DNA of 64,000 nt from Arcuatula senhousia. Lineage: Eukaryota > Mollusca > Bivalvia > Mytilida > Mytilidae. The position numbers and the translations under genes were made by a program. This document shows, piece by piece, positions 47,923 through 60,575 of the stretch. The stretch is from the NCBI GenBank assembly GCA_963971305.1, contig OZ020303.1:60264867-60328866 (forward strand), in the 5' to 3' direction. How positions within the stretch are numbered: the stretch's first letter is position 1; every line of letters starts with the position of its first letter. The notes under the pieces were generated by a model. It made no database searches, was not told where the DNA came from, and worked only from the letters and a program-made list of their open reading frames with translations.

Positions 47923-50900
47923 GTTAAAAATTTAACACACTTTTTTATGCAAATATAAAGTTTTCTTTATGTTTTTATTTAGCAGTTCACCGTTTCAGTC
48001 TTGCGATGAAAAACATGTACATAGAAGTTGTTTTATGATGGCGTAAAAGCCTAAAAAGTAAGATTAGGTAACCTAAATCATGTAAATGTTGAGATGAAAC
48101 ATAAAAAGTTATGATTATATTCATTTGAAATTGTAAACTTTTTTATTTGAAATGCTGTCATTGACTTAAATAAGCAAGTATTACCGGTAGTCATTTTGTA
48201 ACACAAAATATATGATAATGTGAAGTATATTATCTTATGAATATATGTGTTCATTATTGCTATACATATGGAAAAAAAATTCAGTTAAATTATTTTTGGA
48301 GTAATTTCCCTTTGCATGTATTGTTAACAATATAAAAAAAAATATTTTTCAGAGAATTAAAAAGAATCATGGACCAGACTTCGAAACCTTTTATGAACAA
48401 AGAGCAAGCTCTCCTGGATCAAGCCTTTCCTGTGATTATTGTTTGAAGTCAACAAAAGAGGGTCCAAATGGTGCTTTGGAAAAGATTTTGACCTGCAAAG
48501 ATTGTAATGCTCAAGGTATATGCTTGAAATATTGGTCTTAACTGTGGTTTATGTTGTTAGGCAGGCATGATAAGTGTTGCAAAACAGAGAAACCTGCCAC
48601 ATTACAGTTACTGTAATAAATACTGATCTTGTAACACATGTATCAACTGAGCATAAAAGATAGAAAACAAAGAAGAAATTGATTTCACAGCCAATTTGCT
48701 TGGACTAACTTCTAATTGAAGGTGATGGGTTAATAATTGCTGTGGTTGCACGTGATCCTTAGGGCTTGAAACCCCTTTTTGCAATTCTATTTTTTATTTT
48801 CATACAAATTTGCAGCATAAATTGGCCTTTATTTATCCTTTTGTTAAGGAATCAGGATGGGACCCTCTTTACTTAAAAAAAAGAATTACAAATCTGTTTC
48901 TGCATAATGCACATATAGGTTCAAACGTTTTTAGCCTTTTACATCTTTTCTTTAAATATTTTAAAAGTTGCCAATATTGTTATCCTTGACTTGTTCTATT
49001 TTTAGCTCATCCATCCTGTATGGGTTATACTCCTGTGTTAGCTAAGAGAGCCCTACGAGGACCTTGGCAATGTATTGATTGTAAAGTCTGTATTGTCTGT
49101 GAAGATGCCGGTGATCCTGTAAGTATGCTGTAAACTGTGACACGCTGAGTTTTATTATACCACTCCAAACATTTTTCATTTCATTCTTTTACAAATAGAA
49201 AAGTCATCAATGGTGTCTTTTATGGTTAATGTACCATTGACAGTGAATTCAAGGCAGCACACATAAAAAATATATTTTATTATTAAAATGACAATATATC
49301 ACTATAGAAATCTTTAAATTGTAAAAGCCACTGATCAAAGTTTATGGGGCCTTGGTTGTGGAGTGGTCTAAGGCGCTAATTTAAATACCACACTATTTAT
49401 CACTGGCTGATCACCTCTCAGGTGGAGAATGAATCCTGTTTGTAATTTACAAAAAATGGGACTTCGATCCCCACCTGCATGTTTATTATGTTATTAGGTT
49501 TGTCAGTTACCTGCCCAATGTAAGTGGTTTCCTTTTGGGTACTCTGGTTACCTCCACCATTAAAACTAACCACCCTATGTGACCTAGGTGCATCAAAACT
49601 GGCATTAAAGCCTTACACACACACACACACACAATGAAAGTTTATCCAAATAACATTTATTTATGCATTAAAAAAAAAATCAATCAAATAGCAAATGTTC
49701 ATTTACACATCAAGTTATATATAAAAAATAATTGAATAATTATTGAAATAGCCTATACAGAATATGAACAAATATTAAATTCAATACTACATGCATGACA
49801 TGTAACTTAGCACAAAGTCTTCATCCAGCTTTATATCTATTGTATATTTATTATTTAGGATATGATGCTTTTCTGTGATGCTTGTGATAAAGGTTTCCAT
49901 ATGAACTGCCATGAACCTGCATTAGAGAAGAAGCCACAAGGTATACTGTAAAAAAATGCATAAATAAATGTGTTATTAGAAAGAGTAGGTTACTGATCAT
50001 GTTTCATTACCTGATATAGCTTGAGACTAGAGCGATAACTTATTTTGTTAACTTATAGTAAATATATATTTTTCATATAAAGTATTTTTAGAGGTTTTCA
50101 TTCATTTTGGCTGAAATGTAACAGTTAACTCTATTACTCTTTTCGGAACGAACTGTTCCATGACGAAACCACAGTATATCATAAGAGGTTTATTGAATAA
50201 AATTGAGAAATATTGTTTTTTACCAGATTTCTGATTGCACTCATAAACTTTTGCAGTTTAACACTTGCTTGAGACAAGACTTCCCAATATTTATGCAATA
50301 ACCCAATACTATCTCCGTCTGTCTGTCAGTCAACCTAAAACAAGTATTTTCTTATTATTTTGTAGGAAAGTGGGTGTGTATAGACTGTGTGACAGAAGGC
50401 ACATCTGAGGGTGGCGAGGAGGTCAATGATGAAGAAAGTGTGGCAGGTTAGAAACAATACTGATTGTGTTTATTTTGTTAAGCCTGTTAGTTAAAGGAAA
50501 GTGCCTATGTATAGACTTGGTGAATGTAGGTACATCTTAGGGGAGGTCAATAGTGACAGGTAAGACACACTCCTGATTGTGTGTAACTTCGAAATGGGTC
50601 AGTATAAAGTACATCAAGGTTAGTTTCATGTTGGTCAACTAATTCCTGGTGTCCTTTATGACATACATCATATTTATTGGGGGATTTTTGTAAAATGACA
50701 AATTGATGAGCTGTAATCACCATGCATATACTTTTACAATATTTCCAATATTTGGCCGGATTTGATGGAGTGAAAAATTCCAGTTATAAAATAGTGAATG
50801 GCGAGGGAGGGGGGAAGAAATTTTCATAACAGTTTTGTCAGCAACTACTATTTCACAGCCACTTGATATTTGGTATACAGCATCAGGGTGGGGTCTGACA

Positions 50901-52400
50901 ATGTGAGATTTGATTTCAGGTCTGTCCTCAACTACTTCCTGTTTAACGAAATCCGGCCATTTTTTACTTTGACAGATTTTTATTATAAATATTTTGTTTA
51001 TATAATATATATTATTTATATATTGAATATAATTGATCTTTTTCAGAAGGAGGAGGAGCATCTTGTTTGCCAACACCCTGTGATTCACCTGTGTCAGGAG
51101 ATGAAGAAGAAAGGTAACAATTTACATACAGGTGGAATGTGAACATTTTAAGTTTGAAGAATGGAATGTTAAAGACCTGATTTTCAGAATGAAGCTGCAT
51201 CTATGTATTTTCATTCAGATCCTGATCAATGAATGCATAATGATACAGAAAACATGCAAAAAAGTATCAAATAACAAGAAATTATTAATGAGGGGAAATA
51301 ATTGGACTTGAGAAGCTTCTTCCGTAAGCTTGTTTGCAGTAATTAGTTTTTATGGCTGTAATCAAGGCAGTGAAAATACTAGTTATAAAATGATGAATTT
51401 TTGGCAATGGGCAGAGAAAAAAGAAACTCTTTTACAGTTTTGTCAACTTTTATTCATTCATAACATTTCAATATTTGCTCAGCAGCATCAGGATAAGGTG
51501 GGAGAGGGTCAATAGTTAGAATTTTATTGGGGGTGATATTTTTAGATGTTATTCTGATTGAACATTAAAGAAAATATTATTAAAAAATTGTGCAAGGTGG
51601 GAGCAAATGAATAGTGCCTTCTGACACCCTCTTGCAAGTTACTTTTGAAATAGCCCTTAATTACTTATATGATTATACTTTATTTTAATATCCCTATAAT
51701 ATTAAAAAATATGTTTTATTGACAGACCTCAACCACCTCCTAAGAAGAAGATGAAGAAATCTCACACAAATGGTTCAGCTGTGCCATTACCTAGATACCC
51801 TGATGCCTCTAAATGGGGTGTGTCTGATGTTGTTGGTTTTTTCAACAAACTAGGATTCAGAGAACAAGCACAATCATTTCAAGACCAGGTATGGAGTGTA
51901 AAATATTTGGGTCTCCTCTTACACTTTGTCAGTCAATAGAAAATTCATAGAACTTTATTAAAGCTGGTATAAGTTTTTTTAAGTTTGCAGTGAGCAAGTA
52001 CATGTATGGCCAACCTTATTGAAAAAAGATTTTTTACATGGAAGATGTATTTCACAACCTTTCCTTTTTTCATTTTTGAAGAACTAGCATTGAATGTTAA
52101 GACCACCCTCTTGAACGGAGTTGCATGCAATTTTCATGTAGAGTGAGTATCAAACTATGAAGCATCTGTAACCCATGGGCACATTTATCAGTTTTCCAAA
52201 CAAAATTTAAAATTACACAAGGGATACTTGAAAATTAATATTTGTTTATTTATTTACAGGAAATTGATGGTCAGTCCCTGCTTCTACTCAAAAGAACTGA
52301 TGTATTAACTGGTTTAAATCTTAAACTGGGACCAGCTCTGAAAATCTATCAACATGTTGCCAAACTACAGACCGTAGGCTTAGATTTTGACGATTACTGA
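47317..52400 (+). CDS. SAMD1-like winged helix + double PHD finger + SAM chromatin reader
   Basis: Eight exons: 47317-47922, 48353-48515, 49006-49118, 49859-49940, 50366-50446, 51047-51113, 51726-51888, 52260-52400. All junctions are GT-AG with agreeing phases; product 471 residues. Domains: SAMD1-type winged helix (about 4-75), second winged-helix/H15-like segment (about 88-150), lysine-rich linker, PHD1 (229-282) and PHD2 (282-329) in the fused double-PHD arrangement of KAT6/DPF proteins, acidic linker, PPPKKKMKK basic patch (374-382), SAM domain (about 398-465). In the families concerned, SAMD1-type winged helices bind unmethylated CpG DNA, double PHD fingers bind acylated histone H3 tails, and SAM domains self-associate or bind L3MBTL-type partners. 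A nuclear scaffold linking CpG DNA and acylated H3 is inferred. No MYST acetyltransferase is encoded before the stop. Confidence 0.9.
48353..48515 (+). CDS. Reader gene exon 2: PHD1 first half
   Basis: Encodes [11 protein letters not shown], then CDYCLKS and CKDCNAQ, the first two zinc pairs of PHD1. Phase 0 in, 1 out. Confidence 0.92.
49006..49118 (+). CDS. Reader gene exon 3: PHD1/PHD2 junction
   Basis: Encodes [27 protein letters not shown]: the end of PHD1 runs directly into the first pair of PHD2, the mark of a double PHD finger rather than two separate ones. Phase 1 in, 0 out. Confidence 0.93.
49346..49636 (+). mobile_element. tRNA-derived SINE in intron 3 of the reader gene
   Basis: Flanked by AAAGTTTAT on both sides (49337-49345 and 49637-49645). 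Box A-like GGTTGTGGAGTGGTCTAAGG and box B-like CTTCGATCCCC mark a tRNA head. The 3' end is CATTAAAGCCTT followed by an AC repeat. Confidence 0.85.
49859..49940 (+). CDS. Reader gene exon 4: PHD2 core
   Basis: Encodes [20 protein letters not shown], the central zinc ligands of PHD2. Phase 0 in, 1 out. Confidence 0.94.
50366..50446 (+). CDS. Reader gene exon 5: end of PHD2 and acidic linker
   Basis: Encodes GKWVCIDC, closing PHD2, then an acidic stretch ([11 protein letters not shown]). Phase 1-1. Confidence 0.92.
51047..51113 (+). CDS. Reader gene exon 6: Ser/Pro/acidic linker
   Basis: Small exon encoding [20 protein letters not shown] and further acidic residues. The good acceptor (TTTTTCAG), donor (GTAACA) and phase agreement (1 in, 2 out) support it; no domain. 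Confidence 0.85.
51726..51888 (+). CDS. Reader gene exon 7: basic patch and SAM start
   Basis: Encodes PPPKKKMKK, a likely nuclear localisation signal, then [19 protein letters not shown], helices 1-2 of a SAM domain. Phase 2 in, 0 out. Confidence 0.93.
52260..52400 (+). CDS. Reader gene exon 8: SAM end and stop
   Basis: Encodes [20 protein letters not shown], then [17 protein letters not shown]; the [13 protein letters not shown] and LGPALKI words are typical of SAMD1-class SAM domains. Stop TGA at 52398-52400. Confidence 0.94.
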   Translation, partial: EIDGQSLLLLKRTDVLTGLNLKLGPALKIYQHVAKLQTVGLDFDDY

Positions 52401-52846
52401 AATTAGAAGTAAAGATGTTTTGAAAAATAGGGATTAGGATCAATAAATGCCAAACAGATGCTTGAGCTCAGGGGTTTATGTTGCTTGCTTTTAGAGTTGT
52501 GTGTCAGAACTTTGGGGCCATTTAGTATTATATTGTATATTTATTCCGGTGAAAGATGTTATAATGTGTTCAGGGTGAATGAAATTTGTAATGCATATTA
52601 GATTTATACATTTAGCCACTTTATACATCCTGAAAGGGCCTCTTTAAAAAAGTAGATGGGGTATACATCATTGAAGTTGTCTGTCTATCTGTTTGATAAT
52701 CACAATTTATATGGAATGAAGAATATTTTTTATTGTACATAGATGATTTTATGGTACAAATGTATCATGCTTTAACATATCTATCTCTTAACATATTGTT
52801 ATTTTTAGTTTGAGATTTAACAGAAGACCTCACCATTATATGAAAA

Positions 52847-52938
52847 AATAAATTTGTATTATACATGGAAATACATATACTTGAAATGAAATAAATTGAA
52901 TATATGGCTGTCCTTTACTTTGAGGGTTATACAATAAA
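52847..52938 (+). terminator. Candidate polyadenylation signals of the reader gene
   Basis: AATAAA at 52847, 52890 and 52933, about 450-540 bp after the stop codon. Which is used cannot be told. Confidence 0.5.
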
Positions 52939-54949
52939 ATTTGTTCTTATTTAGTGAGTAGAGAGCCCTGCATCGAAATGCAGTAGCTCTATAGTTTTCA
53001 CCTTGTCTGTATGTCCATCTGACCATCCACATTGTTTTTGTGAAATTTATAGCTGTAATGGGTAAGCATGGTATTAAGATCTGAAATTTTATATAGTGAT
53101 GTACTACCTTTGAGGAATATGCATATCAAAGTTTTATGAAATGTGTCAATTTGTTTCTGAAAATTTCAATTTTTACTTTAGGAGACCTTCATGATTTTGT
53201 CGGTATTGGCCATGTGTTTTAGTTTTTATGAAAAATCAATGAAGATAACTTTGTTATAAGATCTAATTTATTGGAAGATAACTTATGAGATCTAATTTAT
53301 TGTTGCCCATATTGAATGAATTGTATATTATATTTGTACATGTATAATGAAATTCTCACTTTTATGTGATTTTGCTTAAAAGTTGATTTTCTTTAGTTTC
53401 CAGTTTATAAGAGCAGAGAAGCTTTAAATGTACAATATTTGCCATTTTTTCTGTACAGATGTAAATTTAGTTTTCAAATTATTGCAAAGCATGCAATTTT
53501 GTTGTTTAGAATATATTTTGATTTCAAATTGTTTAAGTTTTGACTTTGAAAAAAAGAGTCTGTATACATTGAAATTATTTAACCTTACATTGGCATACTT
53601 GCACCTCAAATTGGGTGAATTTTAATGATTGGTTTCAGAATTATTTGATTGCTGGTATTCTTTACATGTATAAATGGAATTTAGTTTCATTGAACAAGTA
53701 ACTTTGTTGTTTTAAATTTTATATATAATTTGTGCTATGAGGTATATATTTTGTGAATTAATTTTATTTAGTTGTAAATTATTCTGTATTGCTCAATGTT
53801 TTGTATTATATATTTTTTATTGGAACGAACAATTTTTACATAAATTTATTATCACTTCATGCAAATGGCCAGTTATTCTTATGATTTTATCTTTATTCCA
53901 TCATCAATAATATTTTGTTTAATATTTAAAATTAAAATTAGGCTATAGTTTTTGCTTATGATATTTTAATCCACTTTGGGTTGAAATTGTTCGGAAACAT
54001 TGTTACCAGGTTACATTTAGCTTATAGTTTGCTGAGTGTTGAGAAATAGGAACATGGAAATGATGATACTAATTTTGTGCAACGACTTAAGTTTTTATAT
54101 GAACAGCTTTTAAACTTTGCAGGATGTTAATATGTATTATTGAACATATGAATCTCTTGTTAAAGTTCCATTTAAATTAAATTTTGCAGCTTTCAAAATT
54201 AAGACTCTTTTTCTATTAAATTGCTATTAAGTTAAAACTTAGGATTAGTGATGTTTATCTTTTTTTCTTTTCTTTAAATGTAACCTGGTTGTGTGATTCT
54301 TTCTTTTATTCCTTTTCGTGAAAAATTATTAACTTACTCAATAAATTGTTTTTCAATATTTAATTTAAGTATAATATCCACATTATAGTTTCTAACAATT
54401 CATGATATGTTATGTGGAAAAATCACAAAAGAAACAATCATAGGTATATTACAATGTTATGCTTTTAATAAATGTTTTACAAAATTAAAGTTTATTATTT
54501 AAGTGCATATACAAAAACCGTTAAAATTATACCCCTACTTGTAAGAGAGGAGGCTCAGGCTATATTGCAATCACCTTTTGTCTCTTCAAAATTTTCATAA
54601 AAGATTTCACAGCCTTAATTGAACAGATTTATTTCAAATTTGGTATGTATACATAGCTTTAGCACTTTGAGTTGTAGCATGCCTCCTTTTTCAAGGTCAA
54701 TTGGTTGAAAATTGGAAACAACATAAAGCACACATAGACATTGAAGATTGTACAATCTTCCTTGATCTTCAAGCCCGATTCCAAGGAAAGGTGTATCGGG
54801 CATACGCCCCTGTAAAACTGACAAAAACTTGGTTTTTGCACAAATGTAAAAGACCCCAAAACATATTACAAGACTCCCTCCCCTCAGTGAAAACCAACAA
54901 CAAAATTGTTTAAAACTTTCCCAAAACTAAAATCTAGGATCCACTCCTG
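52939..54949. other. Intergenic, AT-rich, nothing recognised
   Basis: May include an extended 3' UTR of the reader gene, since further AATAAA words occur (for example near 54340). No coding frame supported. Confidence 0.35.
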
Positions 54950-56326
54950 ATTTGTACTTTGTATTTGGATTGTCTCCTTGATTCAAGATCAAGGGACAGC
55001 CCAACCACAAAACACAAGATCAACAAGACAATGCAATCACAAAGTATAAGATCGATGAGGCAATCAATCTCAAAGTACAAGATATAAAAGATAATCTAAT
55101 GACAAAGTACAAGAAGAAGGAAGATAATCCAACCAAAATGTACAAGATCAAGGAAACATCCCAATCACAAAGTACAAAATCAAGAAGACAGACAATTCAC
55201 AAAGTACAAGACCCAAGGAGACAATCCTAACACAGAGTACAAGATCAATGAGACGATTTTCCAAAATTGTATAAGATAAAGATGACAGTCCATTCACAAA
55301 ATACAAGATCAAGGAGACAATCCAAGAAGACAGTTGAAATAACAAAACATAAGACCAAGAAGACAGTTCAATAACAACGTATTAGATCAAGGAAACCGTT
55401 CAATAACAAAGTATTAGATCAAGAAGACAGTTCAATAACAAAGTATAAGATCAAGAAGACAGTTCAAAAACAAAGTATTAGATCAAGAAGACAGTTCAAT
55501 AACAAAGTATTAGTTCAAGAAGACAGTTGAATAACAAAGTATTAGATCAAGAAGACAGTTCGATAACAAAGTATTAGATCAAGAAGACAGTTCAATAACA
55601 AAGTAAAAGATCAAGAAGACAGTTCAATAACTAAGTATAAGATCTAAAAGAAAGTTCAATAACAAAGTATGAGATCAAGGAAACCGTTCAATAACAAAGT
55701 ATTAGATCAAGGAAACCGTTCAATTACAAAGTATTAGATCAAGAAGACAGTTCAATAACAAAGTATTAGAGCAAGAAGACAGTTCATTAACAAAGTATAA
55801 GATCAAGAAGACAGTTCAATAACAAAGTATTAGATCAAGAAGACATTTCAATAACAAAGTATTAGGTCAAGAAGACAGTTCGATAACAAAGTATAAGATC
55901 AAGAAGACAGTTCAATAACAAAGTAAAAGATCAAGAAGACAGTTCAATAACTAAGTATAAGATCTAAAAGAAAGTTCAATAACAAAGTATAAGATCAAGA
56001 AGACAGTTCAATAACTAAGTATAAGATCTAAAAGAAAGTTCAATAACAAAGTATAAGATCAAGAAGACAGTTCAATAACAAAGTATAAGATCAAGAAGAC
56101 AGTTCGATAACAAAGTATTAGATCAAGAAGACAGTTCAATAACAAAGTATTAGATCAAGAAGACAGTTGGATGACAAAGTATAAGATCAAGAAGCCAGTC
56201 CAATAACAGAATATTAGATCAAGGAAACTGTTCAATAACAAAGTATGAGATCAAGAAGACAGTTCAATAACAAAGTATAAGATCAAGAAGACAGTCCAAT
56301 AACAAAGTATTAGATCAATGTTGCAA
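54950..56326. repeat. 32-bp minisatellite, roughly 40 units
   Basis: Unit GATCAAGAAGACAGTTCAAT plus AACAAAGTATTA (32 bp; GATC starts at 55385 and 55417). The left third (54985-55330) is diverged (ATCAAGGAGACAATCC variants); the right two thirds are nearly uniform. A single inverted unit (GGATTGTCTCCTTGAT) sits at the left edge, 54967-54982. Confidence 0.92.
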
Positions 56327-57652
56327 TCCAGCCACAACGCATTTCGCTCCTTTTTATATTCATTGATATGGGATATTGGAGAACACTTTTTTTCGGATAT
56401 GGAATATTTGATGAAAAAATGGAGGGGGGGATGGAATATTGGTACCCCTTCTAAACGAGTCCAAAAAATATGTATACAGATTAATACTTAGTCAGTAATC
56501 TCAAAATTGCTGAAAAAAGAAATATTTTATGTCAAGTTACCAATTTTGATATAAGTCATTAAATAGAATACTTTCCATAAGAAAGACCTCATTTATCTGT
56601 TTATGACTACAAGTGTATAAGAAATTTGAATAATCAGTATTATCAAATATATGAAAAACTATGATGAATAGAGTCACAGGATGGGAACGGAAATTGTACA
56701 GTGTCCGGAAGCGCCGTTCGCGAAGCGAGGATATTTTCTGATACAGGTAGCGCCAGATTCAAAAATATCAAAACACGTGAATTAGAAGTCATTTGCAAGC
56801 ACAATATGAAGAAAACAAACCATAAAATAGTAACAAAAATAATTGAAGGTACATTTCTTAAGCAGCAATGGTTATAATACTACAAACGGCCATGTTTAAG
56901 ACTATTTAATTCACCTCGAACACCGAGAAGTAGACGCAAAATGTGATATGGCTTGTCTTTTTCGGGGTTTGATGTGAAATCGGTTTCAATCTAGACCCTG
57001 TTGAATGCTCCAATCCACAGATTAAACTATCAAGATTCAAAACATTATAAAAATGTTGTGAATTTTTTGCGTTTTAATCATATTATTGCATTTCTAACAT
57101 CCCCTCTAAATTTCAACACATGAACGGGTAGCGTCCGCTGTCTTGAACAGGTAGCTCCAAAATTCACATTTTTAGTGAACGGGTAGCTTACAATTTAAAA
57201 AAAATATACATTTCATTTGAATAGCGCAATAAAACATAAAACAGGGAAGAAATGAACAAATGAAAAATAAAAATGAACTCACTACACTAAATCGATCTTG
57301 AATTGGAATGCTCTTTTTTATTCATTGCTACGTTAAAAATGCTTTAAAAAAACTTTTAAAAAATCCGAATCAGCCGACCTTTATGAATCGCTGAACATAC
57401 CATACCTTATGAACATCATATAGTTTATAAGAAACATATGCTTTGATATCTATACAAAACAATACAGATCTCTATTATTTATACTTAATCATTACTAAAA
57501 TTGTCTTTTGATCGCGTTTCAATGTAAAAATTGAATTTTTGAGCACCTTTGAACTTCAGCAATTTAATAAGAACGTAATGAGCACTGAACAGGTTTCCGG
57601 ATAATCCGGTATCCTCCGAAATCAAAACTGATCGCCTTGTGTGATTTATGTA
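56327..57652. other. Intergenic, nothing recognised
   Basis: GC-poor sequence with a few phrases repeated locally (GGGATATTGGAGAACAC, GGATGGAATATTGG; AACGGGTAGC twice near 57125 and 57180). No gene. Confidence 0.35.
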
Positions 57653-57769
57653 TAGGAGAATGTATGGTTTACTGTAGATTCGTAAAAAATAATTCACGAG
57701 CGCCGTCAGGCGCGAGTGAATTATTTTTACGAATCTACAGTAAACCATACATTCTCCTACTTAAACCAT
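57653..57769. repeat. Near-perfect 117-bp hairpin
   Basis: Arms of about 46 bp (left begins TAGGAGAATGTATGGTTTAC, right ends GTAAACCATACATTCTCCTA) differ by one base in an A-run. The centre GAGCGCCGTCAGGCGC is itself partly palindromic. Confidence 0.9.
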
Positions 57770-59651
57770 TTTACACCGGGGAAAACAATATATAAATGTA
57801 TAAATATGATTAAGCATTAATAGCATCTGTATTTTATGAAAACTCATTAAAAAACGTAGTTCCGACATCCCATCCGATCCTTCATAATGTTCATAAATTT
57901 TCCCGCCTTATTCGATTTTATTGTGAGCAGATTGTGAGTACTTTTAACATGTTTTATAATGGACAAGACGGATTTAGTCGTGTTTTTGTCAATGGATTTA
58001 AATTTTGAAATTCATCATGGATTATTTAAAATTTCAACAATGGATTTATTTTTCGTTCTTGGGAATGAAATACAGAAGCAAGCAAAAGGTAAGATGTTTT
58101 AAATAACGTAATGGTTACTAGTTAGAAATCGGGTAGAAATTAAAATTACAATGCAAAAAATATCATTTTGACACATTCTTAACCACTCTTTACAAAGAAA
58201 TTCAAAACGCATGTGTTTTTATCTTTCCGTTTTGATAAAGTCAAACACATTTGAAATGTTTGCTGCTTAAAATGATTTTACAACTGGACCATTTATTGAT
58301 GTTTATCATCGGTCACCAAGAAGGGGAATTCTGGGGTTTTGAACCCCCCTTTCAATTGAAAATTTATCATTGTTTTGTGCATATTTTCGGCAAAAATTGT
58401 CTGGAGCCTCGTTCTCACTCGACTTTATAAAATCAGAACAATCTCTTTAATCCATCAGTTTGATTAAGTTCAATGCCTGTGGCTTAAGTTTTACACAGCA
58501 AAAATCTATAAATAAAGCAGTGGATTATCCATTTTCAAGTCAGAAAAAAACACATGGTGAACAGCATTATTTCGAAATTTCTGTACCAATAACGATTAAA
58601 TACCTTTCTATTTGAAGAAAAAAAAACGACGGCAAATTGAAACATATTGAGCACTTAAAGACACAAATTTCTGTACAATCGGTGGATTTATCAGATTTAA
58701 AATGTACAATTACCTGTAAAAAACAAAATCAAATTACAATGATCACTCGACAAGGAATAATTATTTGCTTTATTATTTTTTTCCTCATCCATTCATTAAC
58801 ACTGAATAGTTCTGAAGACAGTAAAAAAATACCCGTGCATAAATTCTATCATCGAACAGGAAAATCGAGAAAATGGTACATGTAGACAAAAGTCTTATCC
58901 TAGCATGTTGTGTACCATTTTTTTTTCATTGTCTTCTTCTTTGTTAAAAAATACCACACACAGTAAAGGAGTATGTTCGGAAAGGGCCAAAAACGGCCCT
59001 AAATTTCAAATTTGGGACAGCTACAAAATGATGCTGCTAGAGTGGTCACAAGTCTCTGTACTTCATAAAATGTTATAAATTGTGCATGAATTGAACAGCA
59101 GAGACCTTTAAAGTTAGTGAACTTCTTCAAAAATCGCTATTTTTGACATATTTAGCCTCTTTTTCTGTAAAAAACTGATGATTATAATGTTGGCCGCATA
59201 TTCTGACCAAAATTAGTTTTTGGTTAAAATATTTACTTTTAAGTAATTAATAAATAAACAAAAATCTATGTTGGTCAGAGCATGCGGCCACTTTTGATTT
59301 TGGCACAATAGTGGTGAAAGGGGTAAAAAATCGACAAATTATTATATGAAGATTAGGGGGTCACTGAAGGAAACAGCACAATTTTGTCAATAGAAAAATA
59401 TTATATTTGTTAAATATAGGTATTCTGTGAGTTATTTCCATTGCATTCATTTAGATTTCTTGAATATAAAAAATCAGCCCAATTACAGGGTCATTTATAG
59501 GCCTTTGTGAACATACTCCTTTTAGGCTGTCTTCAAATTTCCAGCGGTAATCTATAGCCGGTCACCGTGTAGAAGAAAAAAAAAGCATACAAACAAATTT
59601 GCAATCAACACACGTCTTATATTTCTTTATTCGAAGTAAAATTGTTTTATT
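57770..59651. other. Intergenic, nothing recognised
   Basis: A few short frames without ATG context or family motifs. The phrase AGGAGTATGTTCGGAAAGGG near 58967 and TGTGAACATACTCCTTTTAG near 59506 are partial inverses and may bound another element of about 550 bp. Confidence 0.4.
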
Positions 59652-60575
59652 TTTATGGCCCGACCACGTTAGTGGATCGGACATATAGTTTTACCCTTGT
59701 CCGTCCGTCCGTACGTCCGTCCGTAACACTTTGGTTAAGTTCTTGGTTAAGGTCCATTACTCGGATACTAGATGTTGTGGGTCAATGATATTTTACCACC
59801 AGATGGGTCTTGGGTAGGGCTACACCACCCACTAGAAATTAGGTCACTGTGACCTATATTTTATGCATGAACGACTTCAGTTAAGTTCTTGGTTAAGGTC
59901 CATAACTTGGATACTAGATATTGGGGGTCATTGATATTTCACTACTAGATGTGTCTTAGGTAAGGTGACACCACCCACTAGATATTAGGTCACTGTGACC
60001 TATATTTTACGCATGAATGACTTTGGTTAAGTTCTTGGTTAAGGTCCATATCTCAGATACTACATGTTGATGGTCAATGGTATTTCACCACCAGATGTGT
60101 CTTGGGTAATATGACACCACCCAATAAAAATTAGGTCACTGTGACCTATATTTTATGCATGAACGACTTCGGTTAAGTTCTTGGTTAAGGTCCATAACTT
60201 GGATACTAGATGTTTGGGGTCAATGATATTTCACTACTAGATGTGTCTTAGGTAAGGTGACACCACCCACTAAAAATTAGGTCACTGTAACCTATATTTT
60301 ACGCATGAATGACTTTGGTTAAGTTCTTGGTTCAGGTCCATATCTTGAATACTACATGTTAGGGGTCAATAATATTTCACTACTTGATGAGTCTTGGTAA
60401 CATGGCACCACCCACCAGAAATAAGGTCACAGTGACCTATATTTTACACATGAACACTTTTAATTAATTTCTTGGTAAAGGTCCATATCCCAGTAAATTC
60501 ACATTGAGGATCAATGACTTTGGTCAAGAACGGGAGGGCCATCCTGTGGCTCATAGACACATTATCTAGTTTTTT
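59652..60575. mobile_element. Element with 146-bp tandem units, each with a nuclear-receptor palindrome
   Basis: Starts near ATGGCCCGACCACGTTAG, followed by a GTCCGTCC simple repeat (59699-59723). Five units of 146 bp (TTAAGTTCTTGG at 59735, 59881, 60027, 60173, 60319) share GGTTAAGGTCCAT and AGGTCACTGTGACCT. Ends near GGGAGGGCCATCCTGTGG. Non-coding. Confidence 0.85.

Noticed and set aside
55385..56326. CRISPR-like array (32-bp regular repeats)
   Set aside because: The repeats are contiguous without unique spacers and the genome is eukaryotic; it is a minisatellite.
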